From Trichormus sp. M33_DOE_039 (GTDB lineage: Bacteria; Cyanobacteriota; Cyanobacteriia; Cyanobacteriales; Nostocaceae), in NCBI GenBank assembly GCA_015296085.1, contig DVDT01000098.1:1-64000 (forward strand): a stretch of DNA of 64,000 bases, read 5' to 3'. Each line of letters begins with the position of its first letter. Within the stretch, counting starts at the first letter, position 1. Of the stretch, positions 36,786 through 45,989 are shown piece after piece. The translations under genes were made by a program, and so were the position numbers. The notes beneath the pieces were generated by a model. It saw only the letters and a list, made by a program, of their open reading frames with translations, was not told the origin of the DNA and did no database searches.

Positions 36786-37676
36786 ATGGTAACTACACCT
36801 TTACCAACAACATCAACTACCAATGGAACCAGCAGTACACAAGTAACTACCGTCACCACAGTTGCTAAAATTGCGTCAGGTAAAACTAAGCCAGGTGCAA
36901 CCAATTGGCAAGTAAATGGTGGTAGTGGGATTTTGGTAGATGTTGACACTAGTACTGCTGGATTTAGCAGAACACCAATCTACGTTACCTCAATTGGTGG
37001 CGATGCCTGGCATTGGGGAACCACTGGAGGTAGTTCTGTTTACAACGCCACAGAAAAAGGCTTTCGTATAGAGATCAGGTTTGAAGGAGACTTCTCTTCG
37101 GGCGCAGCTCTTACACCAGAAAAAGCTAATGAGTATAAATGGCATGTCAATTGGATTGCTATTGAGCCTTGGTTGGAAGAAGGACAATTATCTAGCACTC
37201 AAACATCTTCTACTGCTACTACAACAACCCCAGCATCTACAGTTCCATCTGTTGGAAAATACTACTATCTAATTGCTAAACACAGCAATAAAGCTTTAGA
37301 TGTCCAAGCTGCTAGTACTGCTGATGGAGGTAATGTCCAACAATACACCAAAAATTCAGTACCTCAGCAACACTGGCAATTACAAGATGCTGGTGGTGGC
37401 TATTACTACCTCGTCGCCAAACATAGCGGCAAAGCTTTAAATGTAGTAGGTGGTAGTCAGGATGATGGAGCCAATGCCACACAATGGTCAAAGCAAGATC
37501 GCGATTACTTCAAATGGCAATTACAAGATGCTGGTGATGGCTATTTCTACCTCATCGCCAAACATAGTGGCAAAGCTTTAGATGTCTATAATCTTTCTAC
37601 TGCTGATGCAGGCAATGTCCTCCAATGGACTAAAAACGGAAAGGATAACCAAAAATGGAAATTTGTTCCAGTGTAG
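36786..37676 (+). CDS. Lectin-like protein: H-type-lectin-like N-terminus plus ricin B beta-trefoil
   Basis: 296 residues with no signal peptide. Residues about 25-135 form an all-beta domain (GFSRTPIYVTSIGGDAWHW, GFRIEIRF, WHVNWIAIEP) that resembles an H-type lectin sandwich. After a Ser/Thr linker, residues about 155-296 carry three repeats of the ricin B pattern (YYLIAKHSNKALDVQ / YYLVAKHSGKALNVV / FYLIAKHSGKALDVY, each with a QxW), a carbohydrate-binding beta-trefoil. It may be a cytoplasmic or non-classically exported lectin, possibly with an anti-predator role, but that is inference. The next gene on the same strand is a second lectin-like protein. Confidence 0.82.
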   Translation: MVTTPLPTTSTTNGTSSTQVTTVTTVAKIASGKTKPGATNWQVNGGSGILVDVDTSTAGFSRTPIYVTSIGGDAWHWGTTGGSSVYNATEKGFRIEIRFEGDFSSGAALTPEKANEYKWHVNWIAIEPWLEEGQLSSTQTSSTATTTTPASTVPSVGKYYYLIAKHSNKALDVQAASTADGGNVQQYTKNSVPQQHWQLQDAGGGYYYLVAKHSGKALNVVGGSQDDGANATQWSKQDRDYFKWQLQDAGDGYFYLIAKHSGKALDVYNLSTADAGNVLQWTKNGKDNQKWKFVPV

Positions 37677-37998
37677 TTAACTTCTCAACAAGGTGTTAAC
37701 AGAGGGATGATGAAATGCCATGTTCGCTAAATGTTTAGTCTTCCGCGTTTGTTAAGTCTAGACATTAGCGACAGGCAACATCATCCTGCAAATTTAGCAG
37801 CAAGAATCACAGTTTGTCTGTCTGTATGTGAGCTTGGGAGACTTGGGATTTCCTCTATGATTGGGAAACGAGGTTTGGAGAAGGTTAGCACTTAGCAAAT
37901 ATAATTCTCGGCTACGTAGGCAAAGCCTATGTAGGCTTACGAAAGCCAATTTACTCATTTCTAAAATTACAAATATTTTACACACAACAAAGGAAGCT
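37677..37998. other. Intergenic region between the two lectin-like genes, about 320 bp
   Basis: It contains a perfect palindrome, CTACGTAGGC-AAA-GCCTATGTAG (one internal mismatch), at 37912-37934, part of a repeat type common in Nostoc. A ribosome-binding site AGGAAG lies 3 bases before the next ATG at 37999. Confidence 0.5.
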
Positions 37999-38943
37999 AT
38001 GGATTTACAGAGTCATCAAAACTTAGAACAACGTGTTGGGATTATTGATGTTTTAGACGCAGATCGTCAAAGCAACACTTGGCATAACATAACATTCGAT
38101 GTGCCTTTTGCTGAAGACAAGAAAGTGGTGATTGTGCCTATGGTTCAAACCTACAACGGCTTTGAGACACCGGGCTTGAGAATTCAAAACGTGAGCCGTT
38201 TGGGTTTTGACATCCGCATAGATGAAGTCATCGGTACTAACAATAATCTATCTGATGGATATCATGTACCTGAAGTTGTCGGCTGGATTGCCTATGGATT
38301 TGTTCCCGTAACAGCAGATCAATTACCACAACTAGATTATCAACCAAAATTAGCAGAAGCGACATACACTCGCGCACAAGAAGCATCATACACTCCCGCC
38401 ACCGTAGAGCCAGCAACACAAGAAGCATCATACACTCCCGCATCAGTAGAGCCAGCAACACAAGAAGCATCATACACTCCCGCCACCGTAGAACCAGCAA
38501 CACAAGAAGCATCATACACTCCGGCATCAGTAGAGCCGGCAAGGCAAGAAGCTATATACGCTCCCGCCACCGTAGAACCAGCAACACAAGAAGCATCATA
38601 CACTCCGGCATCAGTAGAACCAGCAACACAGGGAGATGTGTACACTCCGGCACAAGAAGCATCATATACTTCTGCATCTGGGGAAGCTACGTACAATAAT
38701 TCAATGTCAGGGGAAGCAACAGCCACTCCCGTACAAGAAGCAACATACACTCCTGCATTTGGGGATGGGGAATTAACATATACTCGTACACCTGAAGAAA
38801 TTGCTTACATTCCAGCACCTGGTGAATTAGCATACACTTCCACACCGAAGGAAGCCACATATACTTCTGGACAAGATGGATATTATACTGCCAACATCTG
38901 GCAAACAGATGGGGAATCTACATATACTGTCAGTGTCTGGTAG
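37999..38943 (+). CDS. H-type lectin domain protein with long tandem-repeat tail
   Basis: 314 residues from ATG 37999 (AGGAAG just upstream). Residues 1-105 match an H-type lectin domain: WHNITFDVPFAEDKKVVIVPMVQT, LRIQNVSRLGFDIRI and YHVPEVVGWIAYG. The remaining two thirds are a low-complexity repeat region: six 14-residue units of EASYTPATVEPATQ/EASYTPASVEPATQ type (38380-38631), then degenerate YTPA/YTxG units, ending in TYTVSVW. There is no signal peptide. The repeat tail could be a flexible stalk or surface-adhesive segment (inference). Confidence 0.8.
   Translation: MDLQSHQNLEQRVGIIDVLDADRQSNTWHNITFDVPFAEDKKVVIVPMVQTYNGFETPGLRIQNVSRLGFDIRIDEVIGTNNNLSDGYHVPEVVGWIAYGFVPVTADQLPQLDYQPKLAEATYTRAQEASYTPATVEPATQEASYTPASVEPATQEASYTPATVEPATQEASYTPASVEPARQEAIYAPATVEPATQEASYTPASVEPATQGDVYTPAQEASYTSASGEATYNNSMSGEATATPVQEATYTPAFGDGELTYTRTPEEIAYIPAPGELAYTSTPKEATYTSGQDGYYTANIWQTDGESTYTVSVW
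38380..38631 (+). repeat. Six in-frame 42-bp tandem repeats
   Basis: Six 42-bp units encode 14-residue repeats. Units 1, 3 and 5 read ATVE and units 2, 4 and 6 read ASVE, so there is a higher-order 84-bp period repeated three times, pointing to expansion by duplication of a two-unit block. Confidence 0.9.
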
Positions 38944-39110
38944 CAGCATAAACTCTAATATTTTGGGAAGCCGCATACATCTAGCTAATTAAGTCGCTGA
39001 GGAAAAGTAGTAATAACATGGGTAACTACGATTAACCAAATCTGGCGGTCGCTAACAAAATACAGAATACAATCATTGAAAAGAGAACAGGTATTAGGGA
39101 ATAGAATCTT

Positions 39111-40184
39111 TTACCTCAATGTTCGCCATTTTGCTAGCCAGTTAACTAAGTCTCGCTGACTGACACGACGTTTGCGTGCTTGTAACTTTAACGCTGTGTC
39201 TAACTCTACTGGGTTTTTACCAGTTTTTTCGACCCAAAGGTCTAGCAACGTTTGATGTTCTAGAGGTACTGAACCTAAACCTAAAGCTTTTTGAAGTTGT
39301 AATTGTTCCTCTTTCCCAACCATTTCAACTACAAAGTCGCTAGATTCGGCTTTTTGTAATACCCCGGCTAAAGCTTGGATGTATGCTTCACTGTTGTCTA
39401 TGACTCGTGTCTCTAAAGCTAGTGGTTGACCAAAACGGCGATTTTGCGACCAAATCAGGACTAACAGTAAAATCCCCACCTGTACTAGTACGGCTAATAG
39501 TGGAGTTTGCGCCAAATAATCAATTAAGTTTCCTTCTCCTTCTGTTTCTTTGACATCGGTATCTTTATAGCCGTGAATGTATTCGTCTACGAATATTTGG
39601 TTGCCTTTCTGCTCTACTAAACTGGCTAGATATTTAAAATTATCTATGTCGTCTTGGTAAGCATTGGCGGCTATGTAGGGAGTTGTAGAAAAAAATACTT
39701 TACCTTGTTTGTGAGTTTCTTGCCAAACTATTGCCCCAAACTGATCGCCTAGAGAAATTTGTTCTTGTTTCGCTTTTTGATTACGTCTACGGGTGGCAAT
39801 TTTAACTTCCCCGACTGATGATAGTTGCAAGGTATTAAAAGCTGATGGACTAACTCGCGATCGCACACCTAAAATTACCAAGTTATTCCCTTTCTCTAAC
39901 CACTCTTGCTCATCAGGTAAAATATCTAGTGGTCTGAGATAGCTGTTGATCCTCAGCAGGGTAGCTGGTTTTTTGGGTTTGAGATCCTCTAGAGGTTTTT
40001 GCCAGCGTTCAATGGGAATTCCCCGATCCTGCATATAAGTGTACCAAGCACCGTAGCCATTGGGCGCGCGGTTATAGGTCGAACCAATGTAAAGTTTGGT
40101 AGTGGGAGCAGCCAGAAAACTGAAGATCACTATAACTATAATGACGATCGCAGCCAGCCAAGTATTACGTTTTGAGCGGTTCAT
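39111..40184 (-). CDS. DUF4350-domain membrane protein
   Basis: 357 residues from ATG 40184, which overlaps the stop of the upstream DUF4129 gene as ATGA. An N-terminal transmembrane helix (WLAAIVIIVIVIFSFLA) is followed by an extracytoplasmic DUF4350 domain (NGYGAWYTYMQDRGIPIERW), and a second helix lies near residues 232-255. A cytoplasmic C-terminal tail of about 100 residues ends at the stop. This family accompanies MoxR ATPases and DUF4129 proteins; the function is unknown but they are thought to act together at the membrane. Confidence 0.8.
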   Translation of the reverse strand: MNRSKRNTWLAAIVIIVIVIFSFLAAPTTKLYIGSTYNRAPNGYGAWYTYMQDRGIPIERWQKPLEDLKPKKPATLLRINSYLRPLDILPDEQEWLEKGNNLVILGVRSRVSPSAFNTLQLSSVGEVKIATRRRNQKAKQEQISLGDQFGAIVWQETHKQGKVFFSTTPYIAANAYQDDIDNFKYLASLVEQKGNQIFVDEYIHGYKDTDVKETEGEGNLIDYLAQTPLLAVLVQVGILLLVLIWSQNRRFGQPLALETRVIDNSEAYIQALAGVLQKAESSDFVVEMVGKEEQLQLQKALGLGSVPLEHQTLLDLWVEKTGKNPVELDTALKLQARKRRVSQRDLVNWLAKWRTLR

Positions 40185-40792
40185 TTTTCTGTAATCTCCT
40201 GATAAGCTTGGCGACACTGTTGATAATTTTCTGGTAACATCTGGGCATTACCAAAACACAATTGTTCGTGAGTTGTGATTAAAGTTTCGTAGGGTTGCAG
40301 GGGTGTTTGATTACCTAGTTTGAGCAATTGCAGATATTCTGCGTCGGTACGACTGGGTTGATGCAGGAGAGTTTTGGTATCGTGCAAGTGTTGCAAAATC
40401 GCTAAATAAACACAACGACAAGCTTCACGGTAGTTACCCTGACGATACAATTGTTGCGATCGCTCTAACAAAGTTGTCACAGATAGGTTTTCGCTAGACA
40501 TTTTTGACCTAGCATTCCCAGCATCGCTATTATTCGCCAACCACGCATATATATAAGGATTAAATTCTCGCCATAAACGCCAAATCACTACAGCTACAAA
40601 TAAAACGACGACTAACCAAAACAAAAAATTTAACAAATTAGCCAACCAAGGACTGAGTTTCCAGTCAGGAGATATTTCTGGCAGAACGTTGTCGAAGCGG
40701 TAAAACTCGTATTCTAACCATTCTCCGATTCTTTGTTGAAACTGGGAAAGTTGCCAATCCCAGCTAGTTTTTGCAAAAGTTTCTGTAGACAT
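40181..40792 (-). CDS. DUF4129-domain membrane protein
   Basis: 203 residues from ATG 40792 (an ATG 48 bases upstream is in frame). A single transmembrane segment (about 58-80, FLFWLVVVLFVAVVIWRL) separates a short N-terminal region from a cytoplasmic C-terminal DUF4129 domain (YREACRCVYLAILQHLHD, RTDAEYLQLL). It is coupled by a 4-bp overlap to the DUF4350 gene. The partner MoxR gene normally adjacent is at 35172-36122. Confidence 0.78.
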   Translation of the reverse strand: MSTETFAKTSWDWQLSQFQQRIGEWLEYEFYRFDNVLPEISPDWKLSPWLANLLNFLFWLVVVLFVAVVIWRLWREFNPYIYAWLANNSDAGNARSKMSSENLSVTTLLERSQQLYRQGNYREACRCVYLAILQHLHDTKTLLHQPSRTDAEYLQLLKLGNQTPLQPYETLITTHEQLCFGNAQMLPENYQQCRQAYQEITEK

Positions 40793-41036
40793 AAAAAATA
40801 GACTTAGAAATATAGGTGATAGCTTACAGGTTATAGCCAAACAATTTTGGGTTTCTTGCGTAACAAATCACAAGATTTTTTCGTAGTTTTACCTTAAGTA
40901 GAAATTAAATAATCAAGTTTTCTGTGTGATTTGACAGAACTTAATACTTGGTTGACGAGATCACAGTTTAAAATCCATCATGTTGACGAGCGTAAAAAAA
41001 ATCACCATAAGTGTAACTCAAAGTGGAGGTTTTTAC

Positions 41037-41690
41037 ATGATGCAACAGAGATGGACAACTAGATACAGATGCACTCAGCTACTTTGGAGTTTCCTGCTAG
41101 TGCTGGCAATTTGGTGTTTTCCCCAAGTTGCTTTGGCAGATAATCAACAGGAGATCAACTCAATTCTGAAGACACGAGAAGTAGCCCTAGAAGCCATTAA
41201 CAACCGTGATTTTTCCAAAATTCAACCGTACTTACACCCGAGTTTTACGATTACCACAGTTGACAACCAAGTTTTTCACCAAGTACCTGAATTTGAAGAG
41301 TATTGGAATCAGCAGTTTTCTAGTTCGATTCAAAGTATCAAAATGAATCTCCCAGGTGAAACTGTGAGAACGTTTTTATCTCCAGAGATAGTTGTTTCTT
41401 CAGGAGAGGCGATCGCTACTTTCTCTTTTAAAGATGGCAAAGCCGCCGATATGGGGATGCGTTGGACAGCAGTGTTGCAGAAACTCCAAGATCAATGGAC
41501 AATTCAATCGCTGCATTTCTCCTCTAACCTCTTAGATAATCCCGTCTTGAATGCAACTAAAAGACTAGTATGGACTATAGCTATTGCCTCAGCAGTAGGT
41601 GGTTTTCTGATCACAACGTTCGTATTACGTCGTCAGCCAAACAAAGAACCAGAACAGCCTAGTCAAGAACCACAAGCACAGAAAAACTAA
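41037..41690 (+). CDS. NTF2/SnoaL-like secreted or membrane-anchored protein
   Basis: I prefer ATG 41037 (GGAGG 7 bases upstream), giving 217 residues; an ATG at 40980 is in frame. A Sec-type signal sequence (LLWSFLLVLAIWCFPQVALA) is followed by an NTF2-like domain (about 35-160: EINSILKTREVALEAINNRDF, MRWTAVLQKLQDQWTIQSLHFS). A C-terminal transmembrane helix and a short polar tail complete it. It is probably a periplasmic domain anchored by the C-terminal helix. It ends 1 bp before the glycosyltransferase gene, so the two form an operon. Confidence 0.72.
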   Translation: MMQQRWTTRYRCTQLLWSFLLVLAIWCFPQVALADNQQEINSILKTREVALEAINNRDFSKIQPYLHPSFTITTVDNQVFHQVPEFEEYWNQQFSSSIQSIKMNLPGETVRTFLSPEIVVSSGEAIATFSFKDGKAADMGMRWTAVLQKLQDQWTIQSLHFSSNLLDNPVLNATKRLVWTIAIASAVGGFLITTFVLRRQPNKEPEQPSQEPQAQKN

Positions 41691-41691
41691 C

Positions 41692-42969
41692 ATGGGAAAC
41701 ACCAATCAGCCAATTTCTACTCGCCGTTTTCAGGCAACCCTAGTAGTAATGCTGGTTTGGGGTACTGTCAGTTTGCTACACTGGCAACCGGAAACACGGT
41801 GGTTCATGGTGGGGTTAACGGCGGTTTTTAGTATCCAAACCATCCGAATGCTGATAGCTAAACCAGCCACATCAGTTATTACCAGTCCCTCTGAACCGCC
41901 AAAAATCTCAATTTTAGTCCCAGCTAAAAATGAAAGTTCCGTCTTGAGTGATTTAGTTCATAGCTTACGCCAATTGGATTATCCTAGCGATCGCCTAGAT
42001 ATTTGGATAGTTGATGATGGCAGTACCGATGCTACCCCTGAAATATTAAGGGAATTACAAACCCAATTTCCAGCACTCCAAGTTTATAGTCGAGAATCAC
42101 AGGGTGCGAAATCAGGCGCGTTAAATGCAGTTTTCCCTTACACCCAAGGAGAAATCATCTTAATTTGTGATGCTGATGCTTTGCTACCTGTGAATTTTCT
42201 ACAACAAACAGTCCCATTATTCCAAAAATCAAGTCTTGGTGCAGTGCAAACGCGAAAAGCAATTACGAATGCAGATATAAACTTTTTGACTCGTTGCCAA
42301 CAAATGGAAATGTGTTGTGATAGCTTTTTGCAAACCCATCGCCTTGCTGTCGGGGGGATGTCTGAGTTACGGGGGAATGGGATGTTAGTAAGGCGAGATA
42401 TATTAGATAAATGTCAGGGGTGGAACGAGAATACTATTACTGATGATTTAGACTTGTGCTTTAGGATTTATTTAGCCGGATTTGAAATTGAATTTTTACC
42501 CAATCCAGCTATCCAAGAAGAAGGTGTAACTAATTGGAGAAATCTTTGGCAGCAACGCCGCCGCTGGGCTGAAGGTGGCTATCAGCGTTACCTGGATTAT
42601 TTTCCGCAAATTTTCACTTTGGGTTTGGTAAAAGAAATAGATTTAATATTATTTTTTCTCTTGCAGTTTATCCTACCCATAGGACTAATTCCTGATTTAG
42701 TTTGGACAATATTCTACAGAGATACCCCAGTTTTATTACCACTGCAAACCCTACTCAGTATTATTTTAACAGTAGCTTTCATGGCTGGACTTTATCAACA
42801 TCAAAATTTACGTGGTTTGTCCTTACTGTGGGCAACAATTCAAGGTTCTATTTATATGGTGCATTGGATTCCGGTAATGATTGTGACAACTTTTCAGATG
42901 TGTGTGCAGAGTAGGCGATCACCTTGGGTAAAAACTGAACATCAAGGTGTAAATTATGACAAAAAATAA
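41692..42969 (+). CDS. Family 2 membrane glycosyltransferase
   Basis: 425 residues. Two helices at the N-terminus (about 14-50) are followed by a GT2 catalytic domain with ILVPAKNESS, WIVDDGSTD, ICDADALL (DxD), ITDDLDLC and the QQRRRW processivity motif, and then further C-terminal helices. It probably transfers sugars from nucleotide-sugar to a polysaccharide or lipid at the inner membrane. It is coupled to the NTF2-like gene. The true product is unknown. Confidence 0.85.
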   Translation: MGNTNQPISTRRFQATLVVMLVWGTVSLLHWQPETRWFMVGLTAVFSIQTIRMLIAKPATSVITSPSEPPKISILVPAKNESSVLSDLVHSLRQLDYPSDRLDIWIVDDGSTDATPEILRELQTQFPALQVYSRESQGAKSGALNAVFPYTQGEIILICDADALLPVNFLQQTVPLFQKSSLGAVQTRKAITNADINFLTRCQQMEMCCDSFLQTHRLAVGGMSELRGNGMLVRRDILDKCQGWNENTITDDLDLCFRIYLAGFEIEFLPNPAIQEEGVTNWRNLWQQRRRWAEGGYQRYLDYFPQIFTLGLVKEIDLILFFLLQFILPIGLIPDLVWTIFYRDTPVLLPLQTLLSIILTVAFMAGLYQHQNLRGLSLLWATIQGSIYMVHWIPVMIVTTFQMCVQSRRSPWVKTEHQGVNYDKK

Positions 42970-42984
42970 GGTTAAAATCTGAAT

Positions 42985-43419
42985 ATGCCTGCAAAAGATA
43001 TTTATCATGATGCTGTTAAGAATGCCTTAATTAAAGAAGGTTGGATAATTACTGATGACCCCCTACATTTAAAATGGGGTCAAAAAGATATGTATGTAGA
43101 TTTAGGAGCAAAACAACTTTTAGCTGCCGAACAAGGAACTAGAAAAATAGCCGTAGAAATCAAAAGTTTTGTCAGCCCTTCAGAAATGGCAGACCTCAAA
43201 GATGCACTCGGTGGATTTATTATGTATCGTGCTGTTATCAGCCGCCTAGAACCTGATAGAGTATTATATCTGGGAGTGCGTGATAGTGTATTCACCGCTT
43301 TATTTGAAGAACCAATTGGTACACTTTTAATAGAAACAGAAAATTTAAATTTACTTGTATTCAATCCTGAAACTGAGAGGATAACTCAATGGATACCGGA
43401 GATAATTATCGTCGCATAG
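42985..43419 (+). CDS. xisH: XisH family protein
   Basis: 144 residues. It begins MPAKDIYHDAVKNALIKEGW and contains KDMYVDLG and KIAVEIKSF (D39, E58, K60), a PD-(D/E)XK-like core, and ends with FNPETERITQWIPEI. XisH is one of the proteins required for excision of the fdxN element in Anabaena, together with XisF and XisI. Extra xisH-xisI pairs are scattered over Nostocales genomes without an element and may be a mobile pair of their own. It overlaps xisI by 31 bp, showing translational coupling. Confidence 0.92.
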   Translation: MPAKDIYHDAVKNALIKEGWIITDDPLHLKWGQKDMYVDLGAKQLLAAEQGTRKIAVEIKSFVSPSEMADLKDALGGFIMYRAVISRLEPDRVLYLGVRDSVFTALFEEPIGTLLIETENLNLLVFNPETERITQWIPEIIIVA

Positions 43420-43724
43420 TTAAAGATGTTTTAGTAGCATATACACAAATTCCTTATTCCTATGCGAATATTGAATGTAAAACAGTATTTGATAGAGAAA
43501 ATGACAGATATTTACTGATCACTCTTGGTTGGGATGGTGCTAAAAGAATTCATGGTTGCTTAGTTCATATTGACATTATTGATGGCAAAATTTGGGTACA
43601 ACGGGATGATACAGAAGATGGTGTTACCTACGAATTAGAAGCTGCTGGAATTCCTAAAAATAAAATTGTTTTAGGATTTCACCCACAAAATGTTAGACCA
43701 CACACGGGCTATGCTGTTACATAA
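43389..43724 (+). CDS. xisI: XisI family protein
   Basis: 111 residues: MDTGDNYRRIVKDVLVAYTQIPYS, FDRENDRYLLITLGWDGAKRIHGCLVHIDI, and the C-terminal block GIPKNKIVLGFHPQNVRPHTGYAV that marks XisI. In the fdxN excision system XisI works with XisH to control XisF. It overlaps the end of xisH. No xisF recombinase or element border is seen in this window. Confidence 0.92.
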   Translation: MDTGDNYRRIVKDVLVAYTQIPYSYANIECKTVFDRENDRYLLITLGWDGAKRIHGCLVHIDIIDGKIWVQRDDTEDGVTYELEAAGIPKNKIVLGFHPQNVRPHTGYAVT

Positions 43725-43765
43725 GTTGAATAAATGAAATTGCAACAATAAGTAATAAATTAGAT

Positions 43766-44246
43766 ATGGCTGCCAGTACTAAACACACCTATCCATGCTT
43801 ATTTTGCAGTGACAACACTAGAGTCCGCACGGAAGAACATATTATTCAACACGGCTTAAAAAATTCCCGGTGGACTTTAGATACAGATGTTTGTTGTCAT
43901 TGTAATAGTATATTTTCTGTTCACTTGATACAAAACTGATAGATTTTGTTCGTATGCCAATGATAAACATATCTTACAGAAACATAAATTTTCATTACCT
44001 GGATATCACACTGTGATACTGGGTAATATGGAGAGAATACCAACAGTTTTGATATTCTTATATGAACAACTATTTGCACTAATTAGGCTAACTGACGACA
44101 TAAATTTCATAGGTGAGAAAGAACTTTATGCTGCTCTTATAGATTATCGATCTGGTTCACATCAAGTTCTGAGTTTGCAGAACGATCCTATTAGTTTCTA
44201 TCAACACTTTTATGGACATGATTCAGAACCAATAACAACCAGGTAA
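43766..44246 (+). pseudogene. Degraded HNH-endonuclease-like gene
   Basis: From ATG 43766 a 57-residue frame reads like the start of an HNH-5 type nuclease: CLFCSDNTRVRTEEHIIQHGL with a CxxC-EEH motif, then CCHCNSIFS. It stops at 43939. A second frame, open from about 43940 to 44246 (FCSYANDKHILQK... LGNMERIPTVLIFLYEQLFAL), continues in a shifted register with no good start of its own. I read this as one gene broken by a frameshift. It follows xisHI on the same strand. The assignment of the second half to the same gene is inference. Confidence 0.5.
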
Positions 44247-44258
44247 GAACAAAAAATC

Positions 44259-45965
44259 ATGTTAGATTTATTGATTCAAAATGGGTTAATTTTTGATGGT
44301 TTAGGATCTGCACCTGTGCGGGGAGATGTCGGGATTCAAAATGGACAGATTGTCTCAATTGCACCTTCGTTAAATATCCCAGCACGGGAAGTGGTTGACG
44401 CTGCTGGGCTGTGGATGACACCAGGATTTATTGATATTCATACTCACTATGATTTAGAGTTAGAAATTGCACCAGGGCTGAGTGAATCAGTGCGTCATGG
44501 TGTGACTAGCGTGGTCATTGGTAATTGTAGTTTGTCGATCGCGATCGGTGAACCGCAAATGTTGGCAGATATTTTTCAAAGGGTGGAGACGCTTTCCCAT
44601 CGTTTAATTGCCAAATGGCTGCAAACATCGGTTTCTTGGCAGACTCCAGCCGAATATTTACAGCATTTGCAACAGCTACCCCTTGGCCCGAATATTGCGC
44701 CTTTGCTGGGACATAGTGCTTTACGTGCGGAAGTGATGGGATTAGAACGCAGTTTAAAGGTTCAACCTAGCAAATTTGAGTTAAAGATTATGCAGCGCAT
44801 TGCAGCAGATGCTTTAGATGCAGGATTTGTGGGTGTTTCTATCGATATGTTTCCTTGGCATCGGATGAGTGGAGAATGGCGGGGTGTGACCATTCCTTCA
44901 CAACACGCCAAGTTAAAAGAATATGCGATGTTGGCGGATTTGTGTAGAAGGCGCGATCGCGTTTTTCAAGTCACCCCCAATTTACAACGGTTGGCTTCCT
45001 TTGTTGATATTCTCCGTATGGGTGTAGGTATAGGTAAACGTCCACTCAGACTAACTGTACTCTCGGCTTTAGATGCTGTCCATAATCGCCACCTCTGGAA
45101 AATATTTTCTCCGATTCTGTACATCTGGAATCATTTGTTGGGGGGTAATGTCCGCTTTCAAACCCTAACTGAACCCTTCACAATTTACTCAGATGGCCCT
45201 GTCACACCCTTATTTGAAGACTTTTCCACAGGCGCGCAACTCAATGGCTGTGATTCCCGACAAGAAAGACAAAAACTTTGGCAATCTCTTGCTTTTCGCT
45301 GCCAGTTCCGCCAAGAATGGCTGAAGGGAAAACATAAATCATTTCATCGTGACTTAAATTTGATTACCGTTGTGCAGTGTCCCCAAAGCAGTTGGGAAGG
45401 CTTGAGTTTCGCTGAAATTGCCCGTCAACAGCAACAAGAACCGATAGATTTTTTTATCCAAGCGTTACAGGAATACGACACAGATTTACGTTGGGTAGCG
45501 ACAGGGGCAAACGATCGCCTAAAACCCCGTTTAGCGTTAATGCAGCACCCTTACATTCTCCCAGGATTTACGGATGCTGGTGCGCACGTTCGTAATCTTG
45601 GCTACTATGATGGGGCTTTGTCTTTACTCAAACAAGCAGTTACCAGCAAGTTTATGTCACCAGAGGCGGCGATTTGTCGCGTCACGGGAGAACCCGCCCA
45701 ATGGTTCCGCCTGGATACAGGAGTCCTCAAAGTTGGTGCAAAAGCCGATATAGTTTTACTTGATCCTCATGCTTTAAATCAGCCCATCAGCCCCCAAGTG
45801 GAAATTTTAGATCCCGTTTTGGATGGTGAACCCCGAATGGTGAAGCGTGATTCTGAGGGGATTGTGGCAGCGGTGTATATTAATGGGGTGCGGGTGGTTA
45901 GTCAAGGTAAAGTGGGCGATCGCTTAGGACGTGAAAAATTGGGAAGCGTTTTGTCCCCATCTTAA
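44259..45965 (+). CDS. N-acyl-D-amino-acid deacylase-like amidohydrolase
   Basis: 568 residues. It has the amidohydrolase start LLIQNGLIFDGLGSAPVRGDVGIQNG and the metal site PGFIDIHTHYDLEL. GHSALR and PGFTDAGAHVRN provide further ligands, and a C-terminal block GVLKVGAKADIVLLDP closes the beta-sandwich typical of the D-aminoacylase/dihydroorotase branch. It hydrolyses N-acyl-D-amino acids or a related amide in known homologues. The middle (about 330-370) includes a long segment with HRDLNLITVVQCPQSS, as in family members of this larger size. Probably cytoplasmic; next is a phosphatase with its own regulatory site. Confidence 0.85.
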   Translation: MLDLLIQNGLIFDGLGSAPVRGDVGIQNGQIVSIAPSLNIPAREVVDAAGLWMTPGFIDIHTHYDLELEIAPGLSESVRHGVTSVVIGNCSLSIAIGEPQMLADIFQRVETLSHRLIAKWLQTSVSWQTPAEYLQHLQQLPLGPNIAPLLGHSALRAEVMGLERSLKVQPSKFELKIMQRIAADALDAGFVGVSIDMFPWHRMSGEWRGVTIPSQHAKLKEYAMLADLCRRRDRVFQVTPNLQRLASFVDILRMGVGIGKRPLRLTVLSALDAVHNRHLWKIFSPILYIWNHLLGGNVRFQTLTEPFTIYSDGPVTPLFEDFSTGAQLNGCDSRQERQKLWQSLAFRCQFRQEWLKGKHKSFHRDLNLITVVQCPQSSWEGLSFAEIARQQQQEPIDFFIQALQEYDTDLRWVATGANDRLKPRLALMQHPYILPGFTDAGAHVRNLGYYDGALSLLKQAVTSKFMSPEAAICRVTGEPAQWFRLDTGVLKVGAKADIVLLDPHALNQPISPQVEILDPVLDGEPRMVKRDSEGIVAAVYINGVRVVSQGKVGDRLGREKLGSVLSPS

Positions 45966-45989
45966 TAGTTATCGATTACCCATATCTTC

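Noticed and set aside
38380-38631. Regular 42-bp repeats considered as a CRISPR array
   Set aside because: There are no unique spacers; the units are contiguous, in frame and coding.
38237-38750. Long minus-strand frames over the lectin repeat region (rich in Met/Leu or Ala/Ser/Val)
   Set aside because: They are mirror frames created by the 42-bp repeats; the + strand frame has a lectin domain and a ribosome-binding site.
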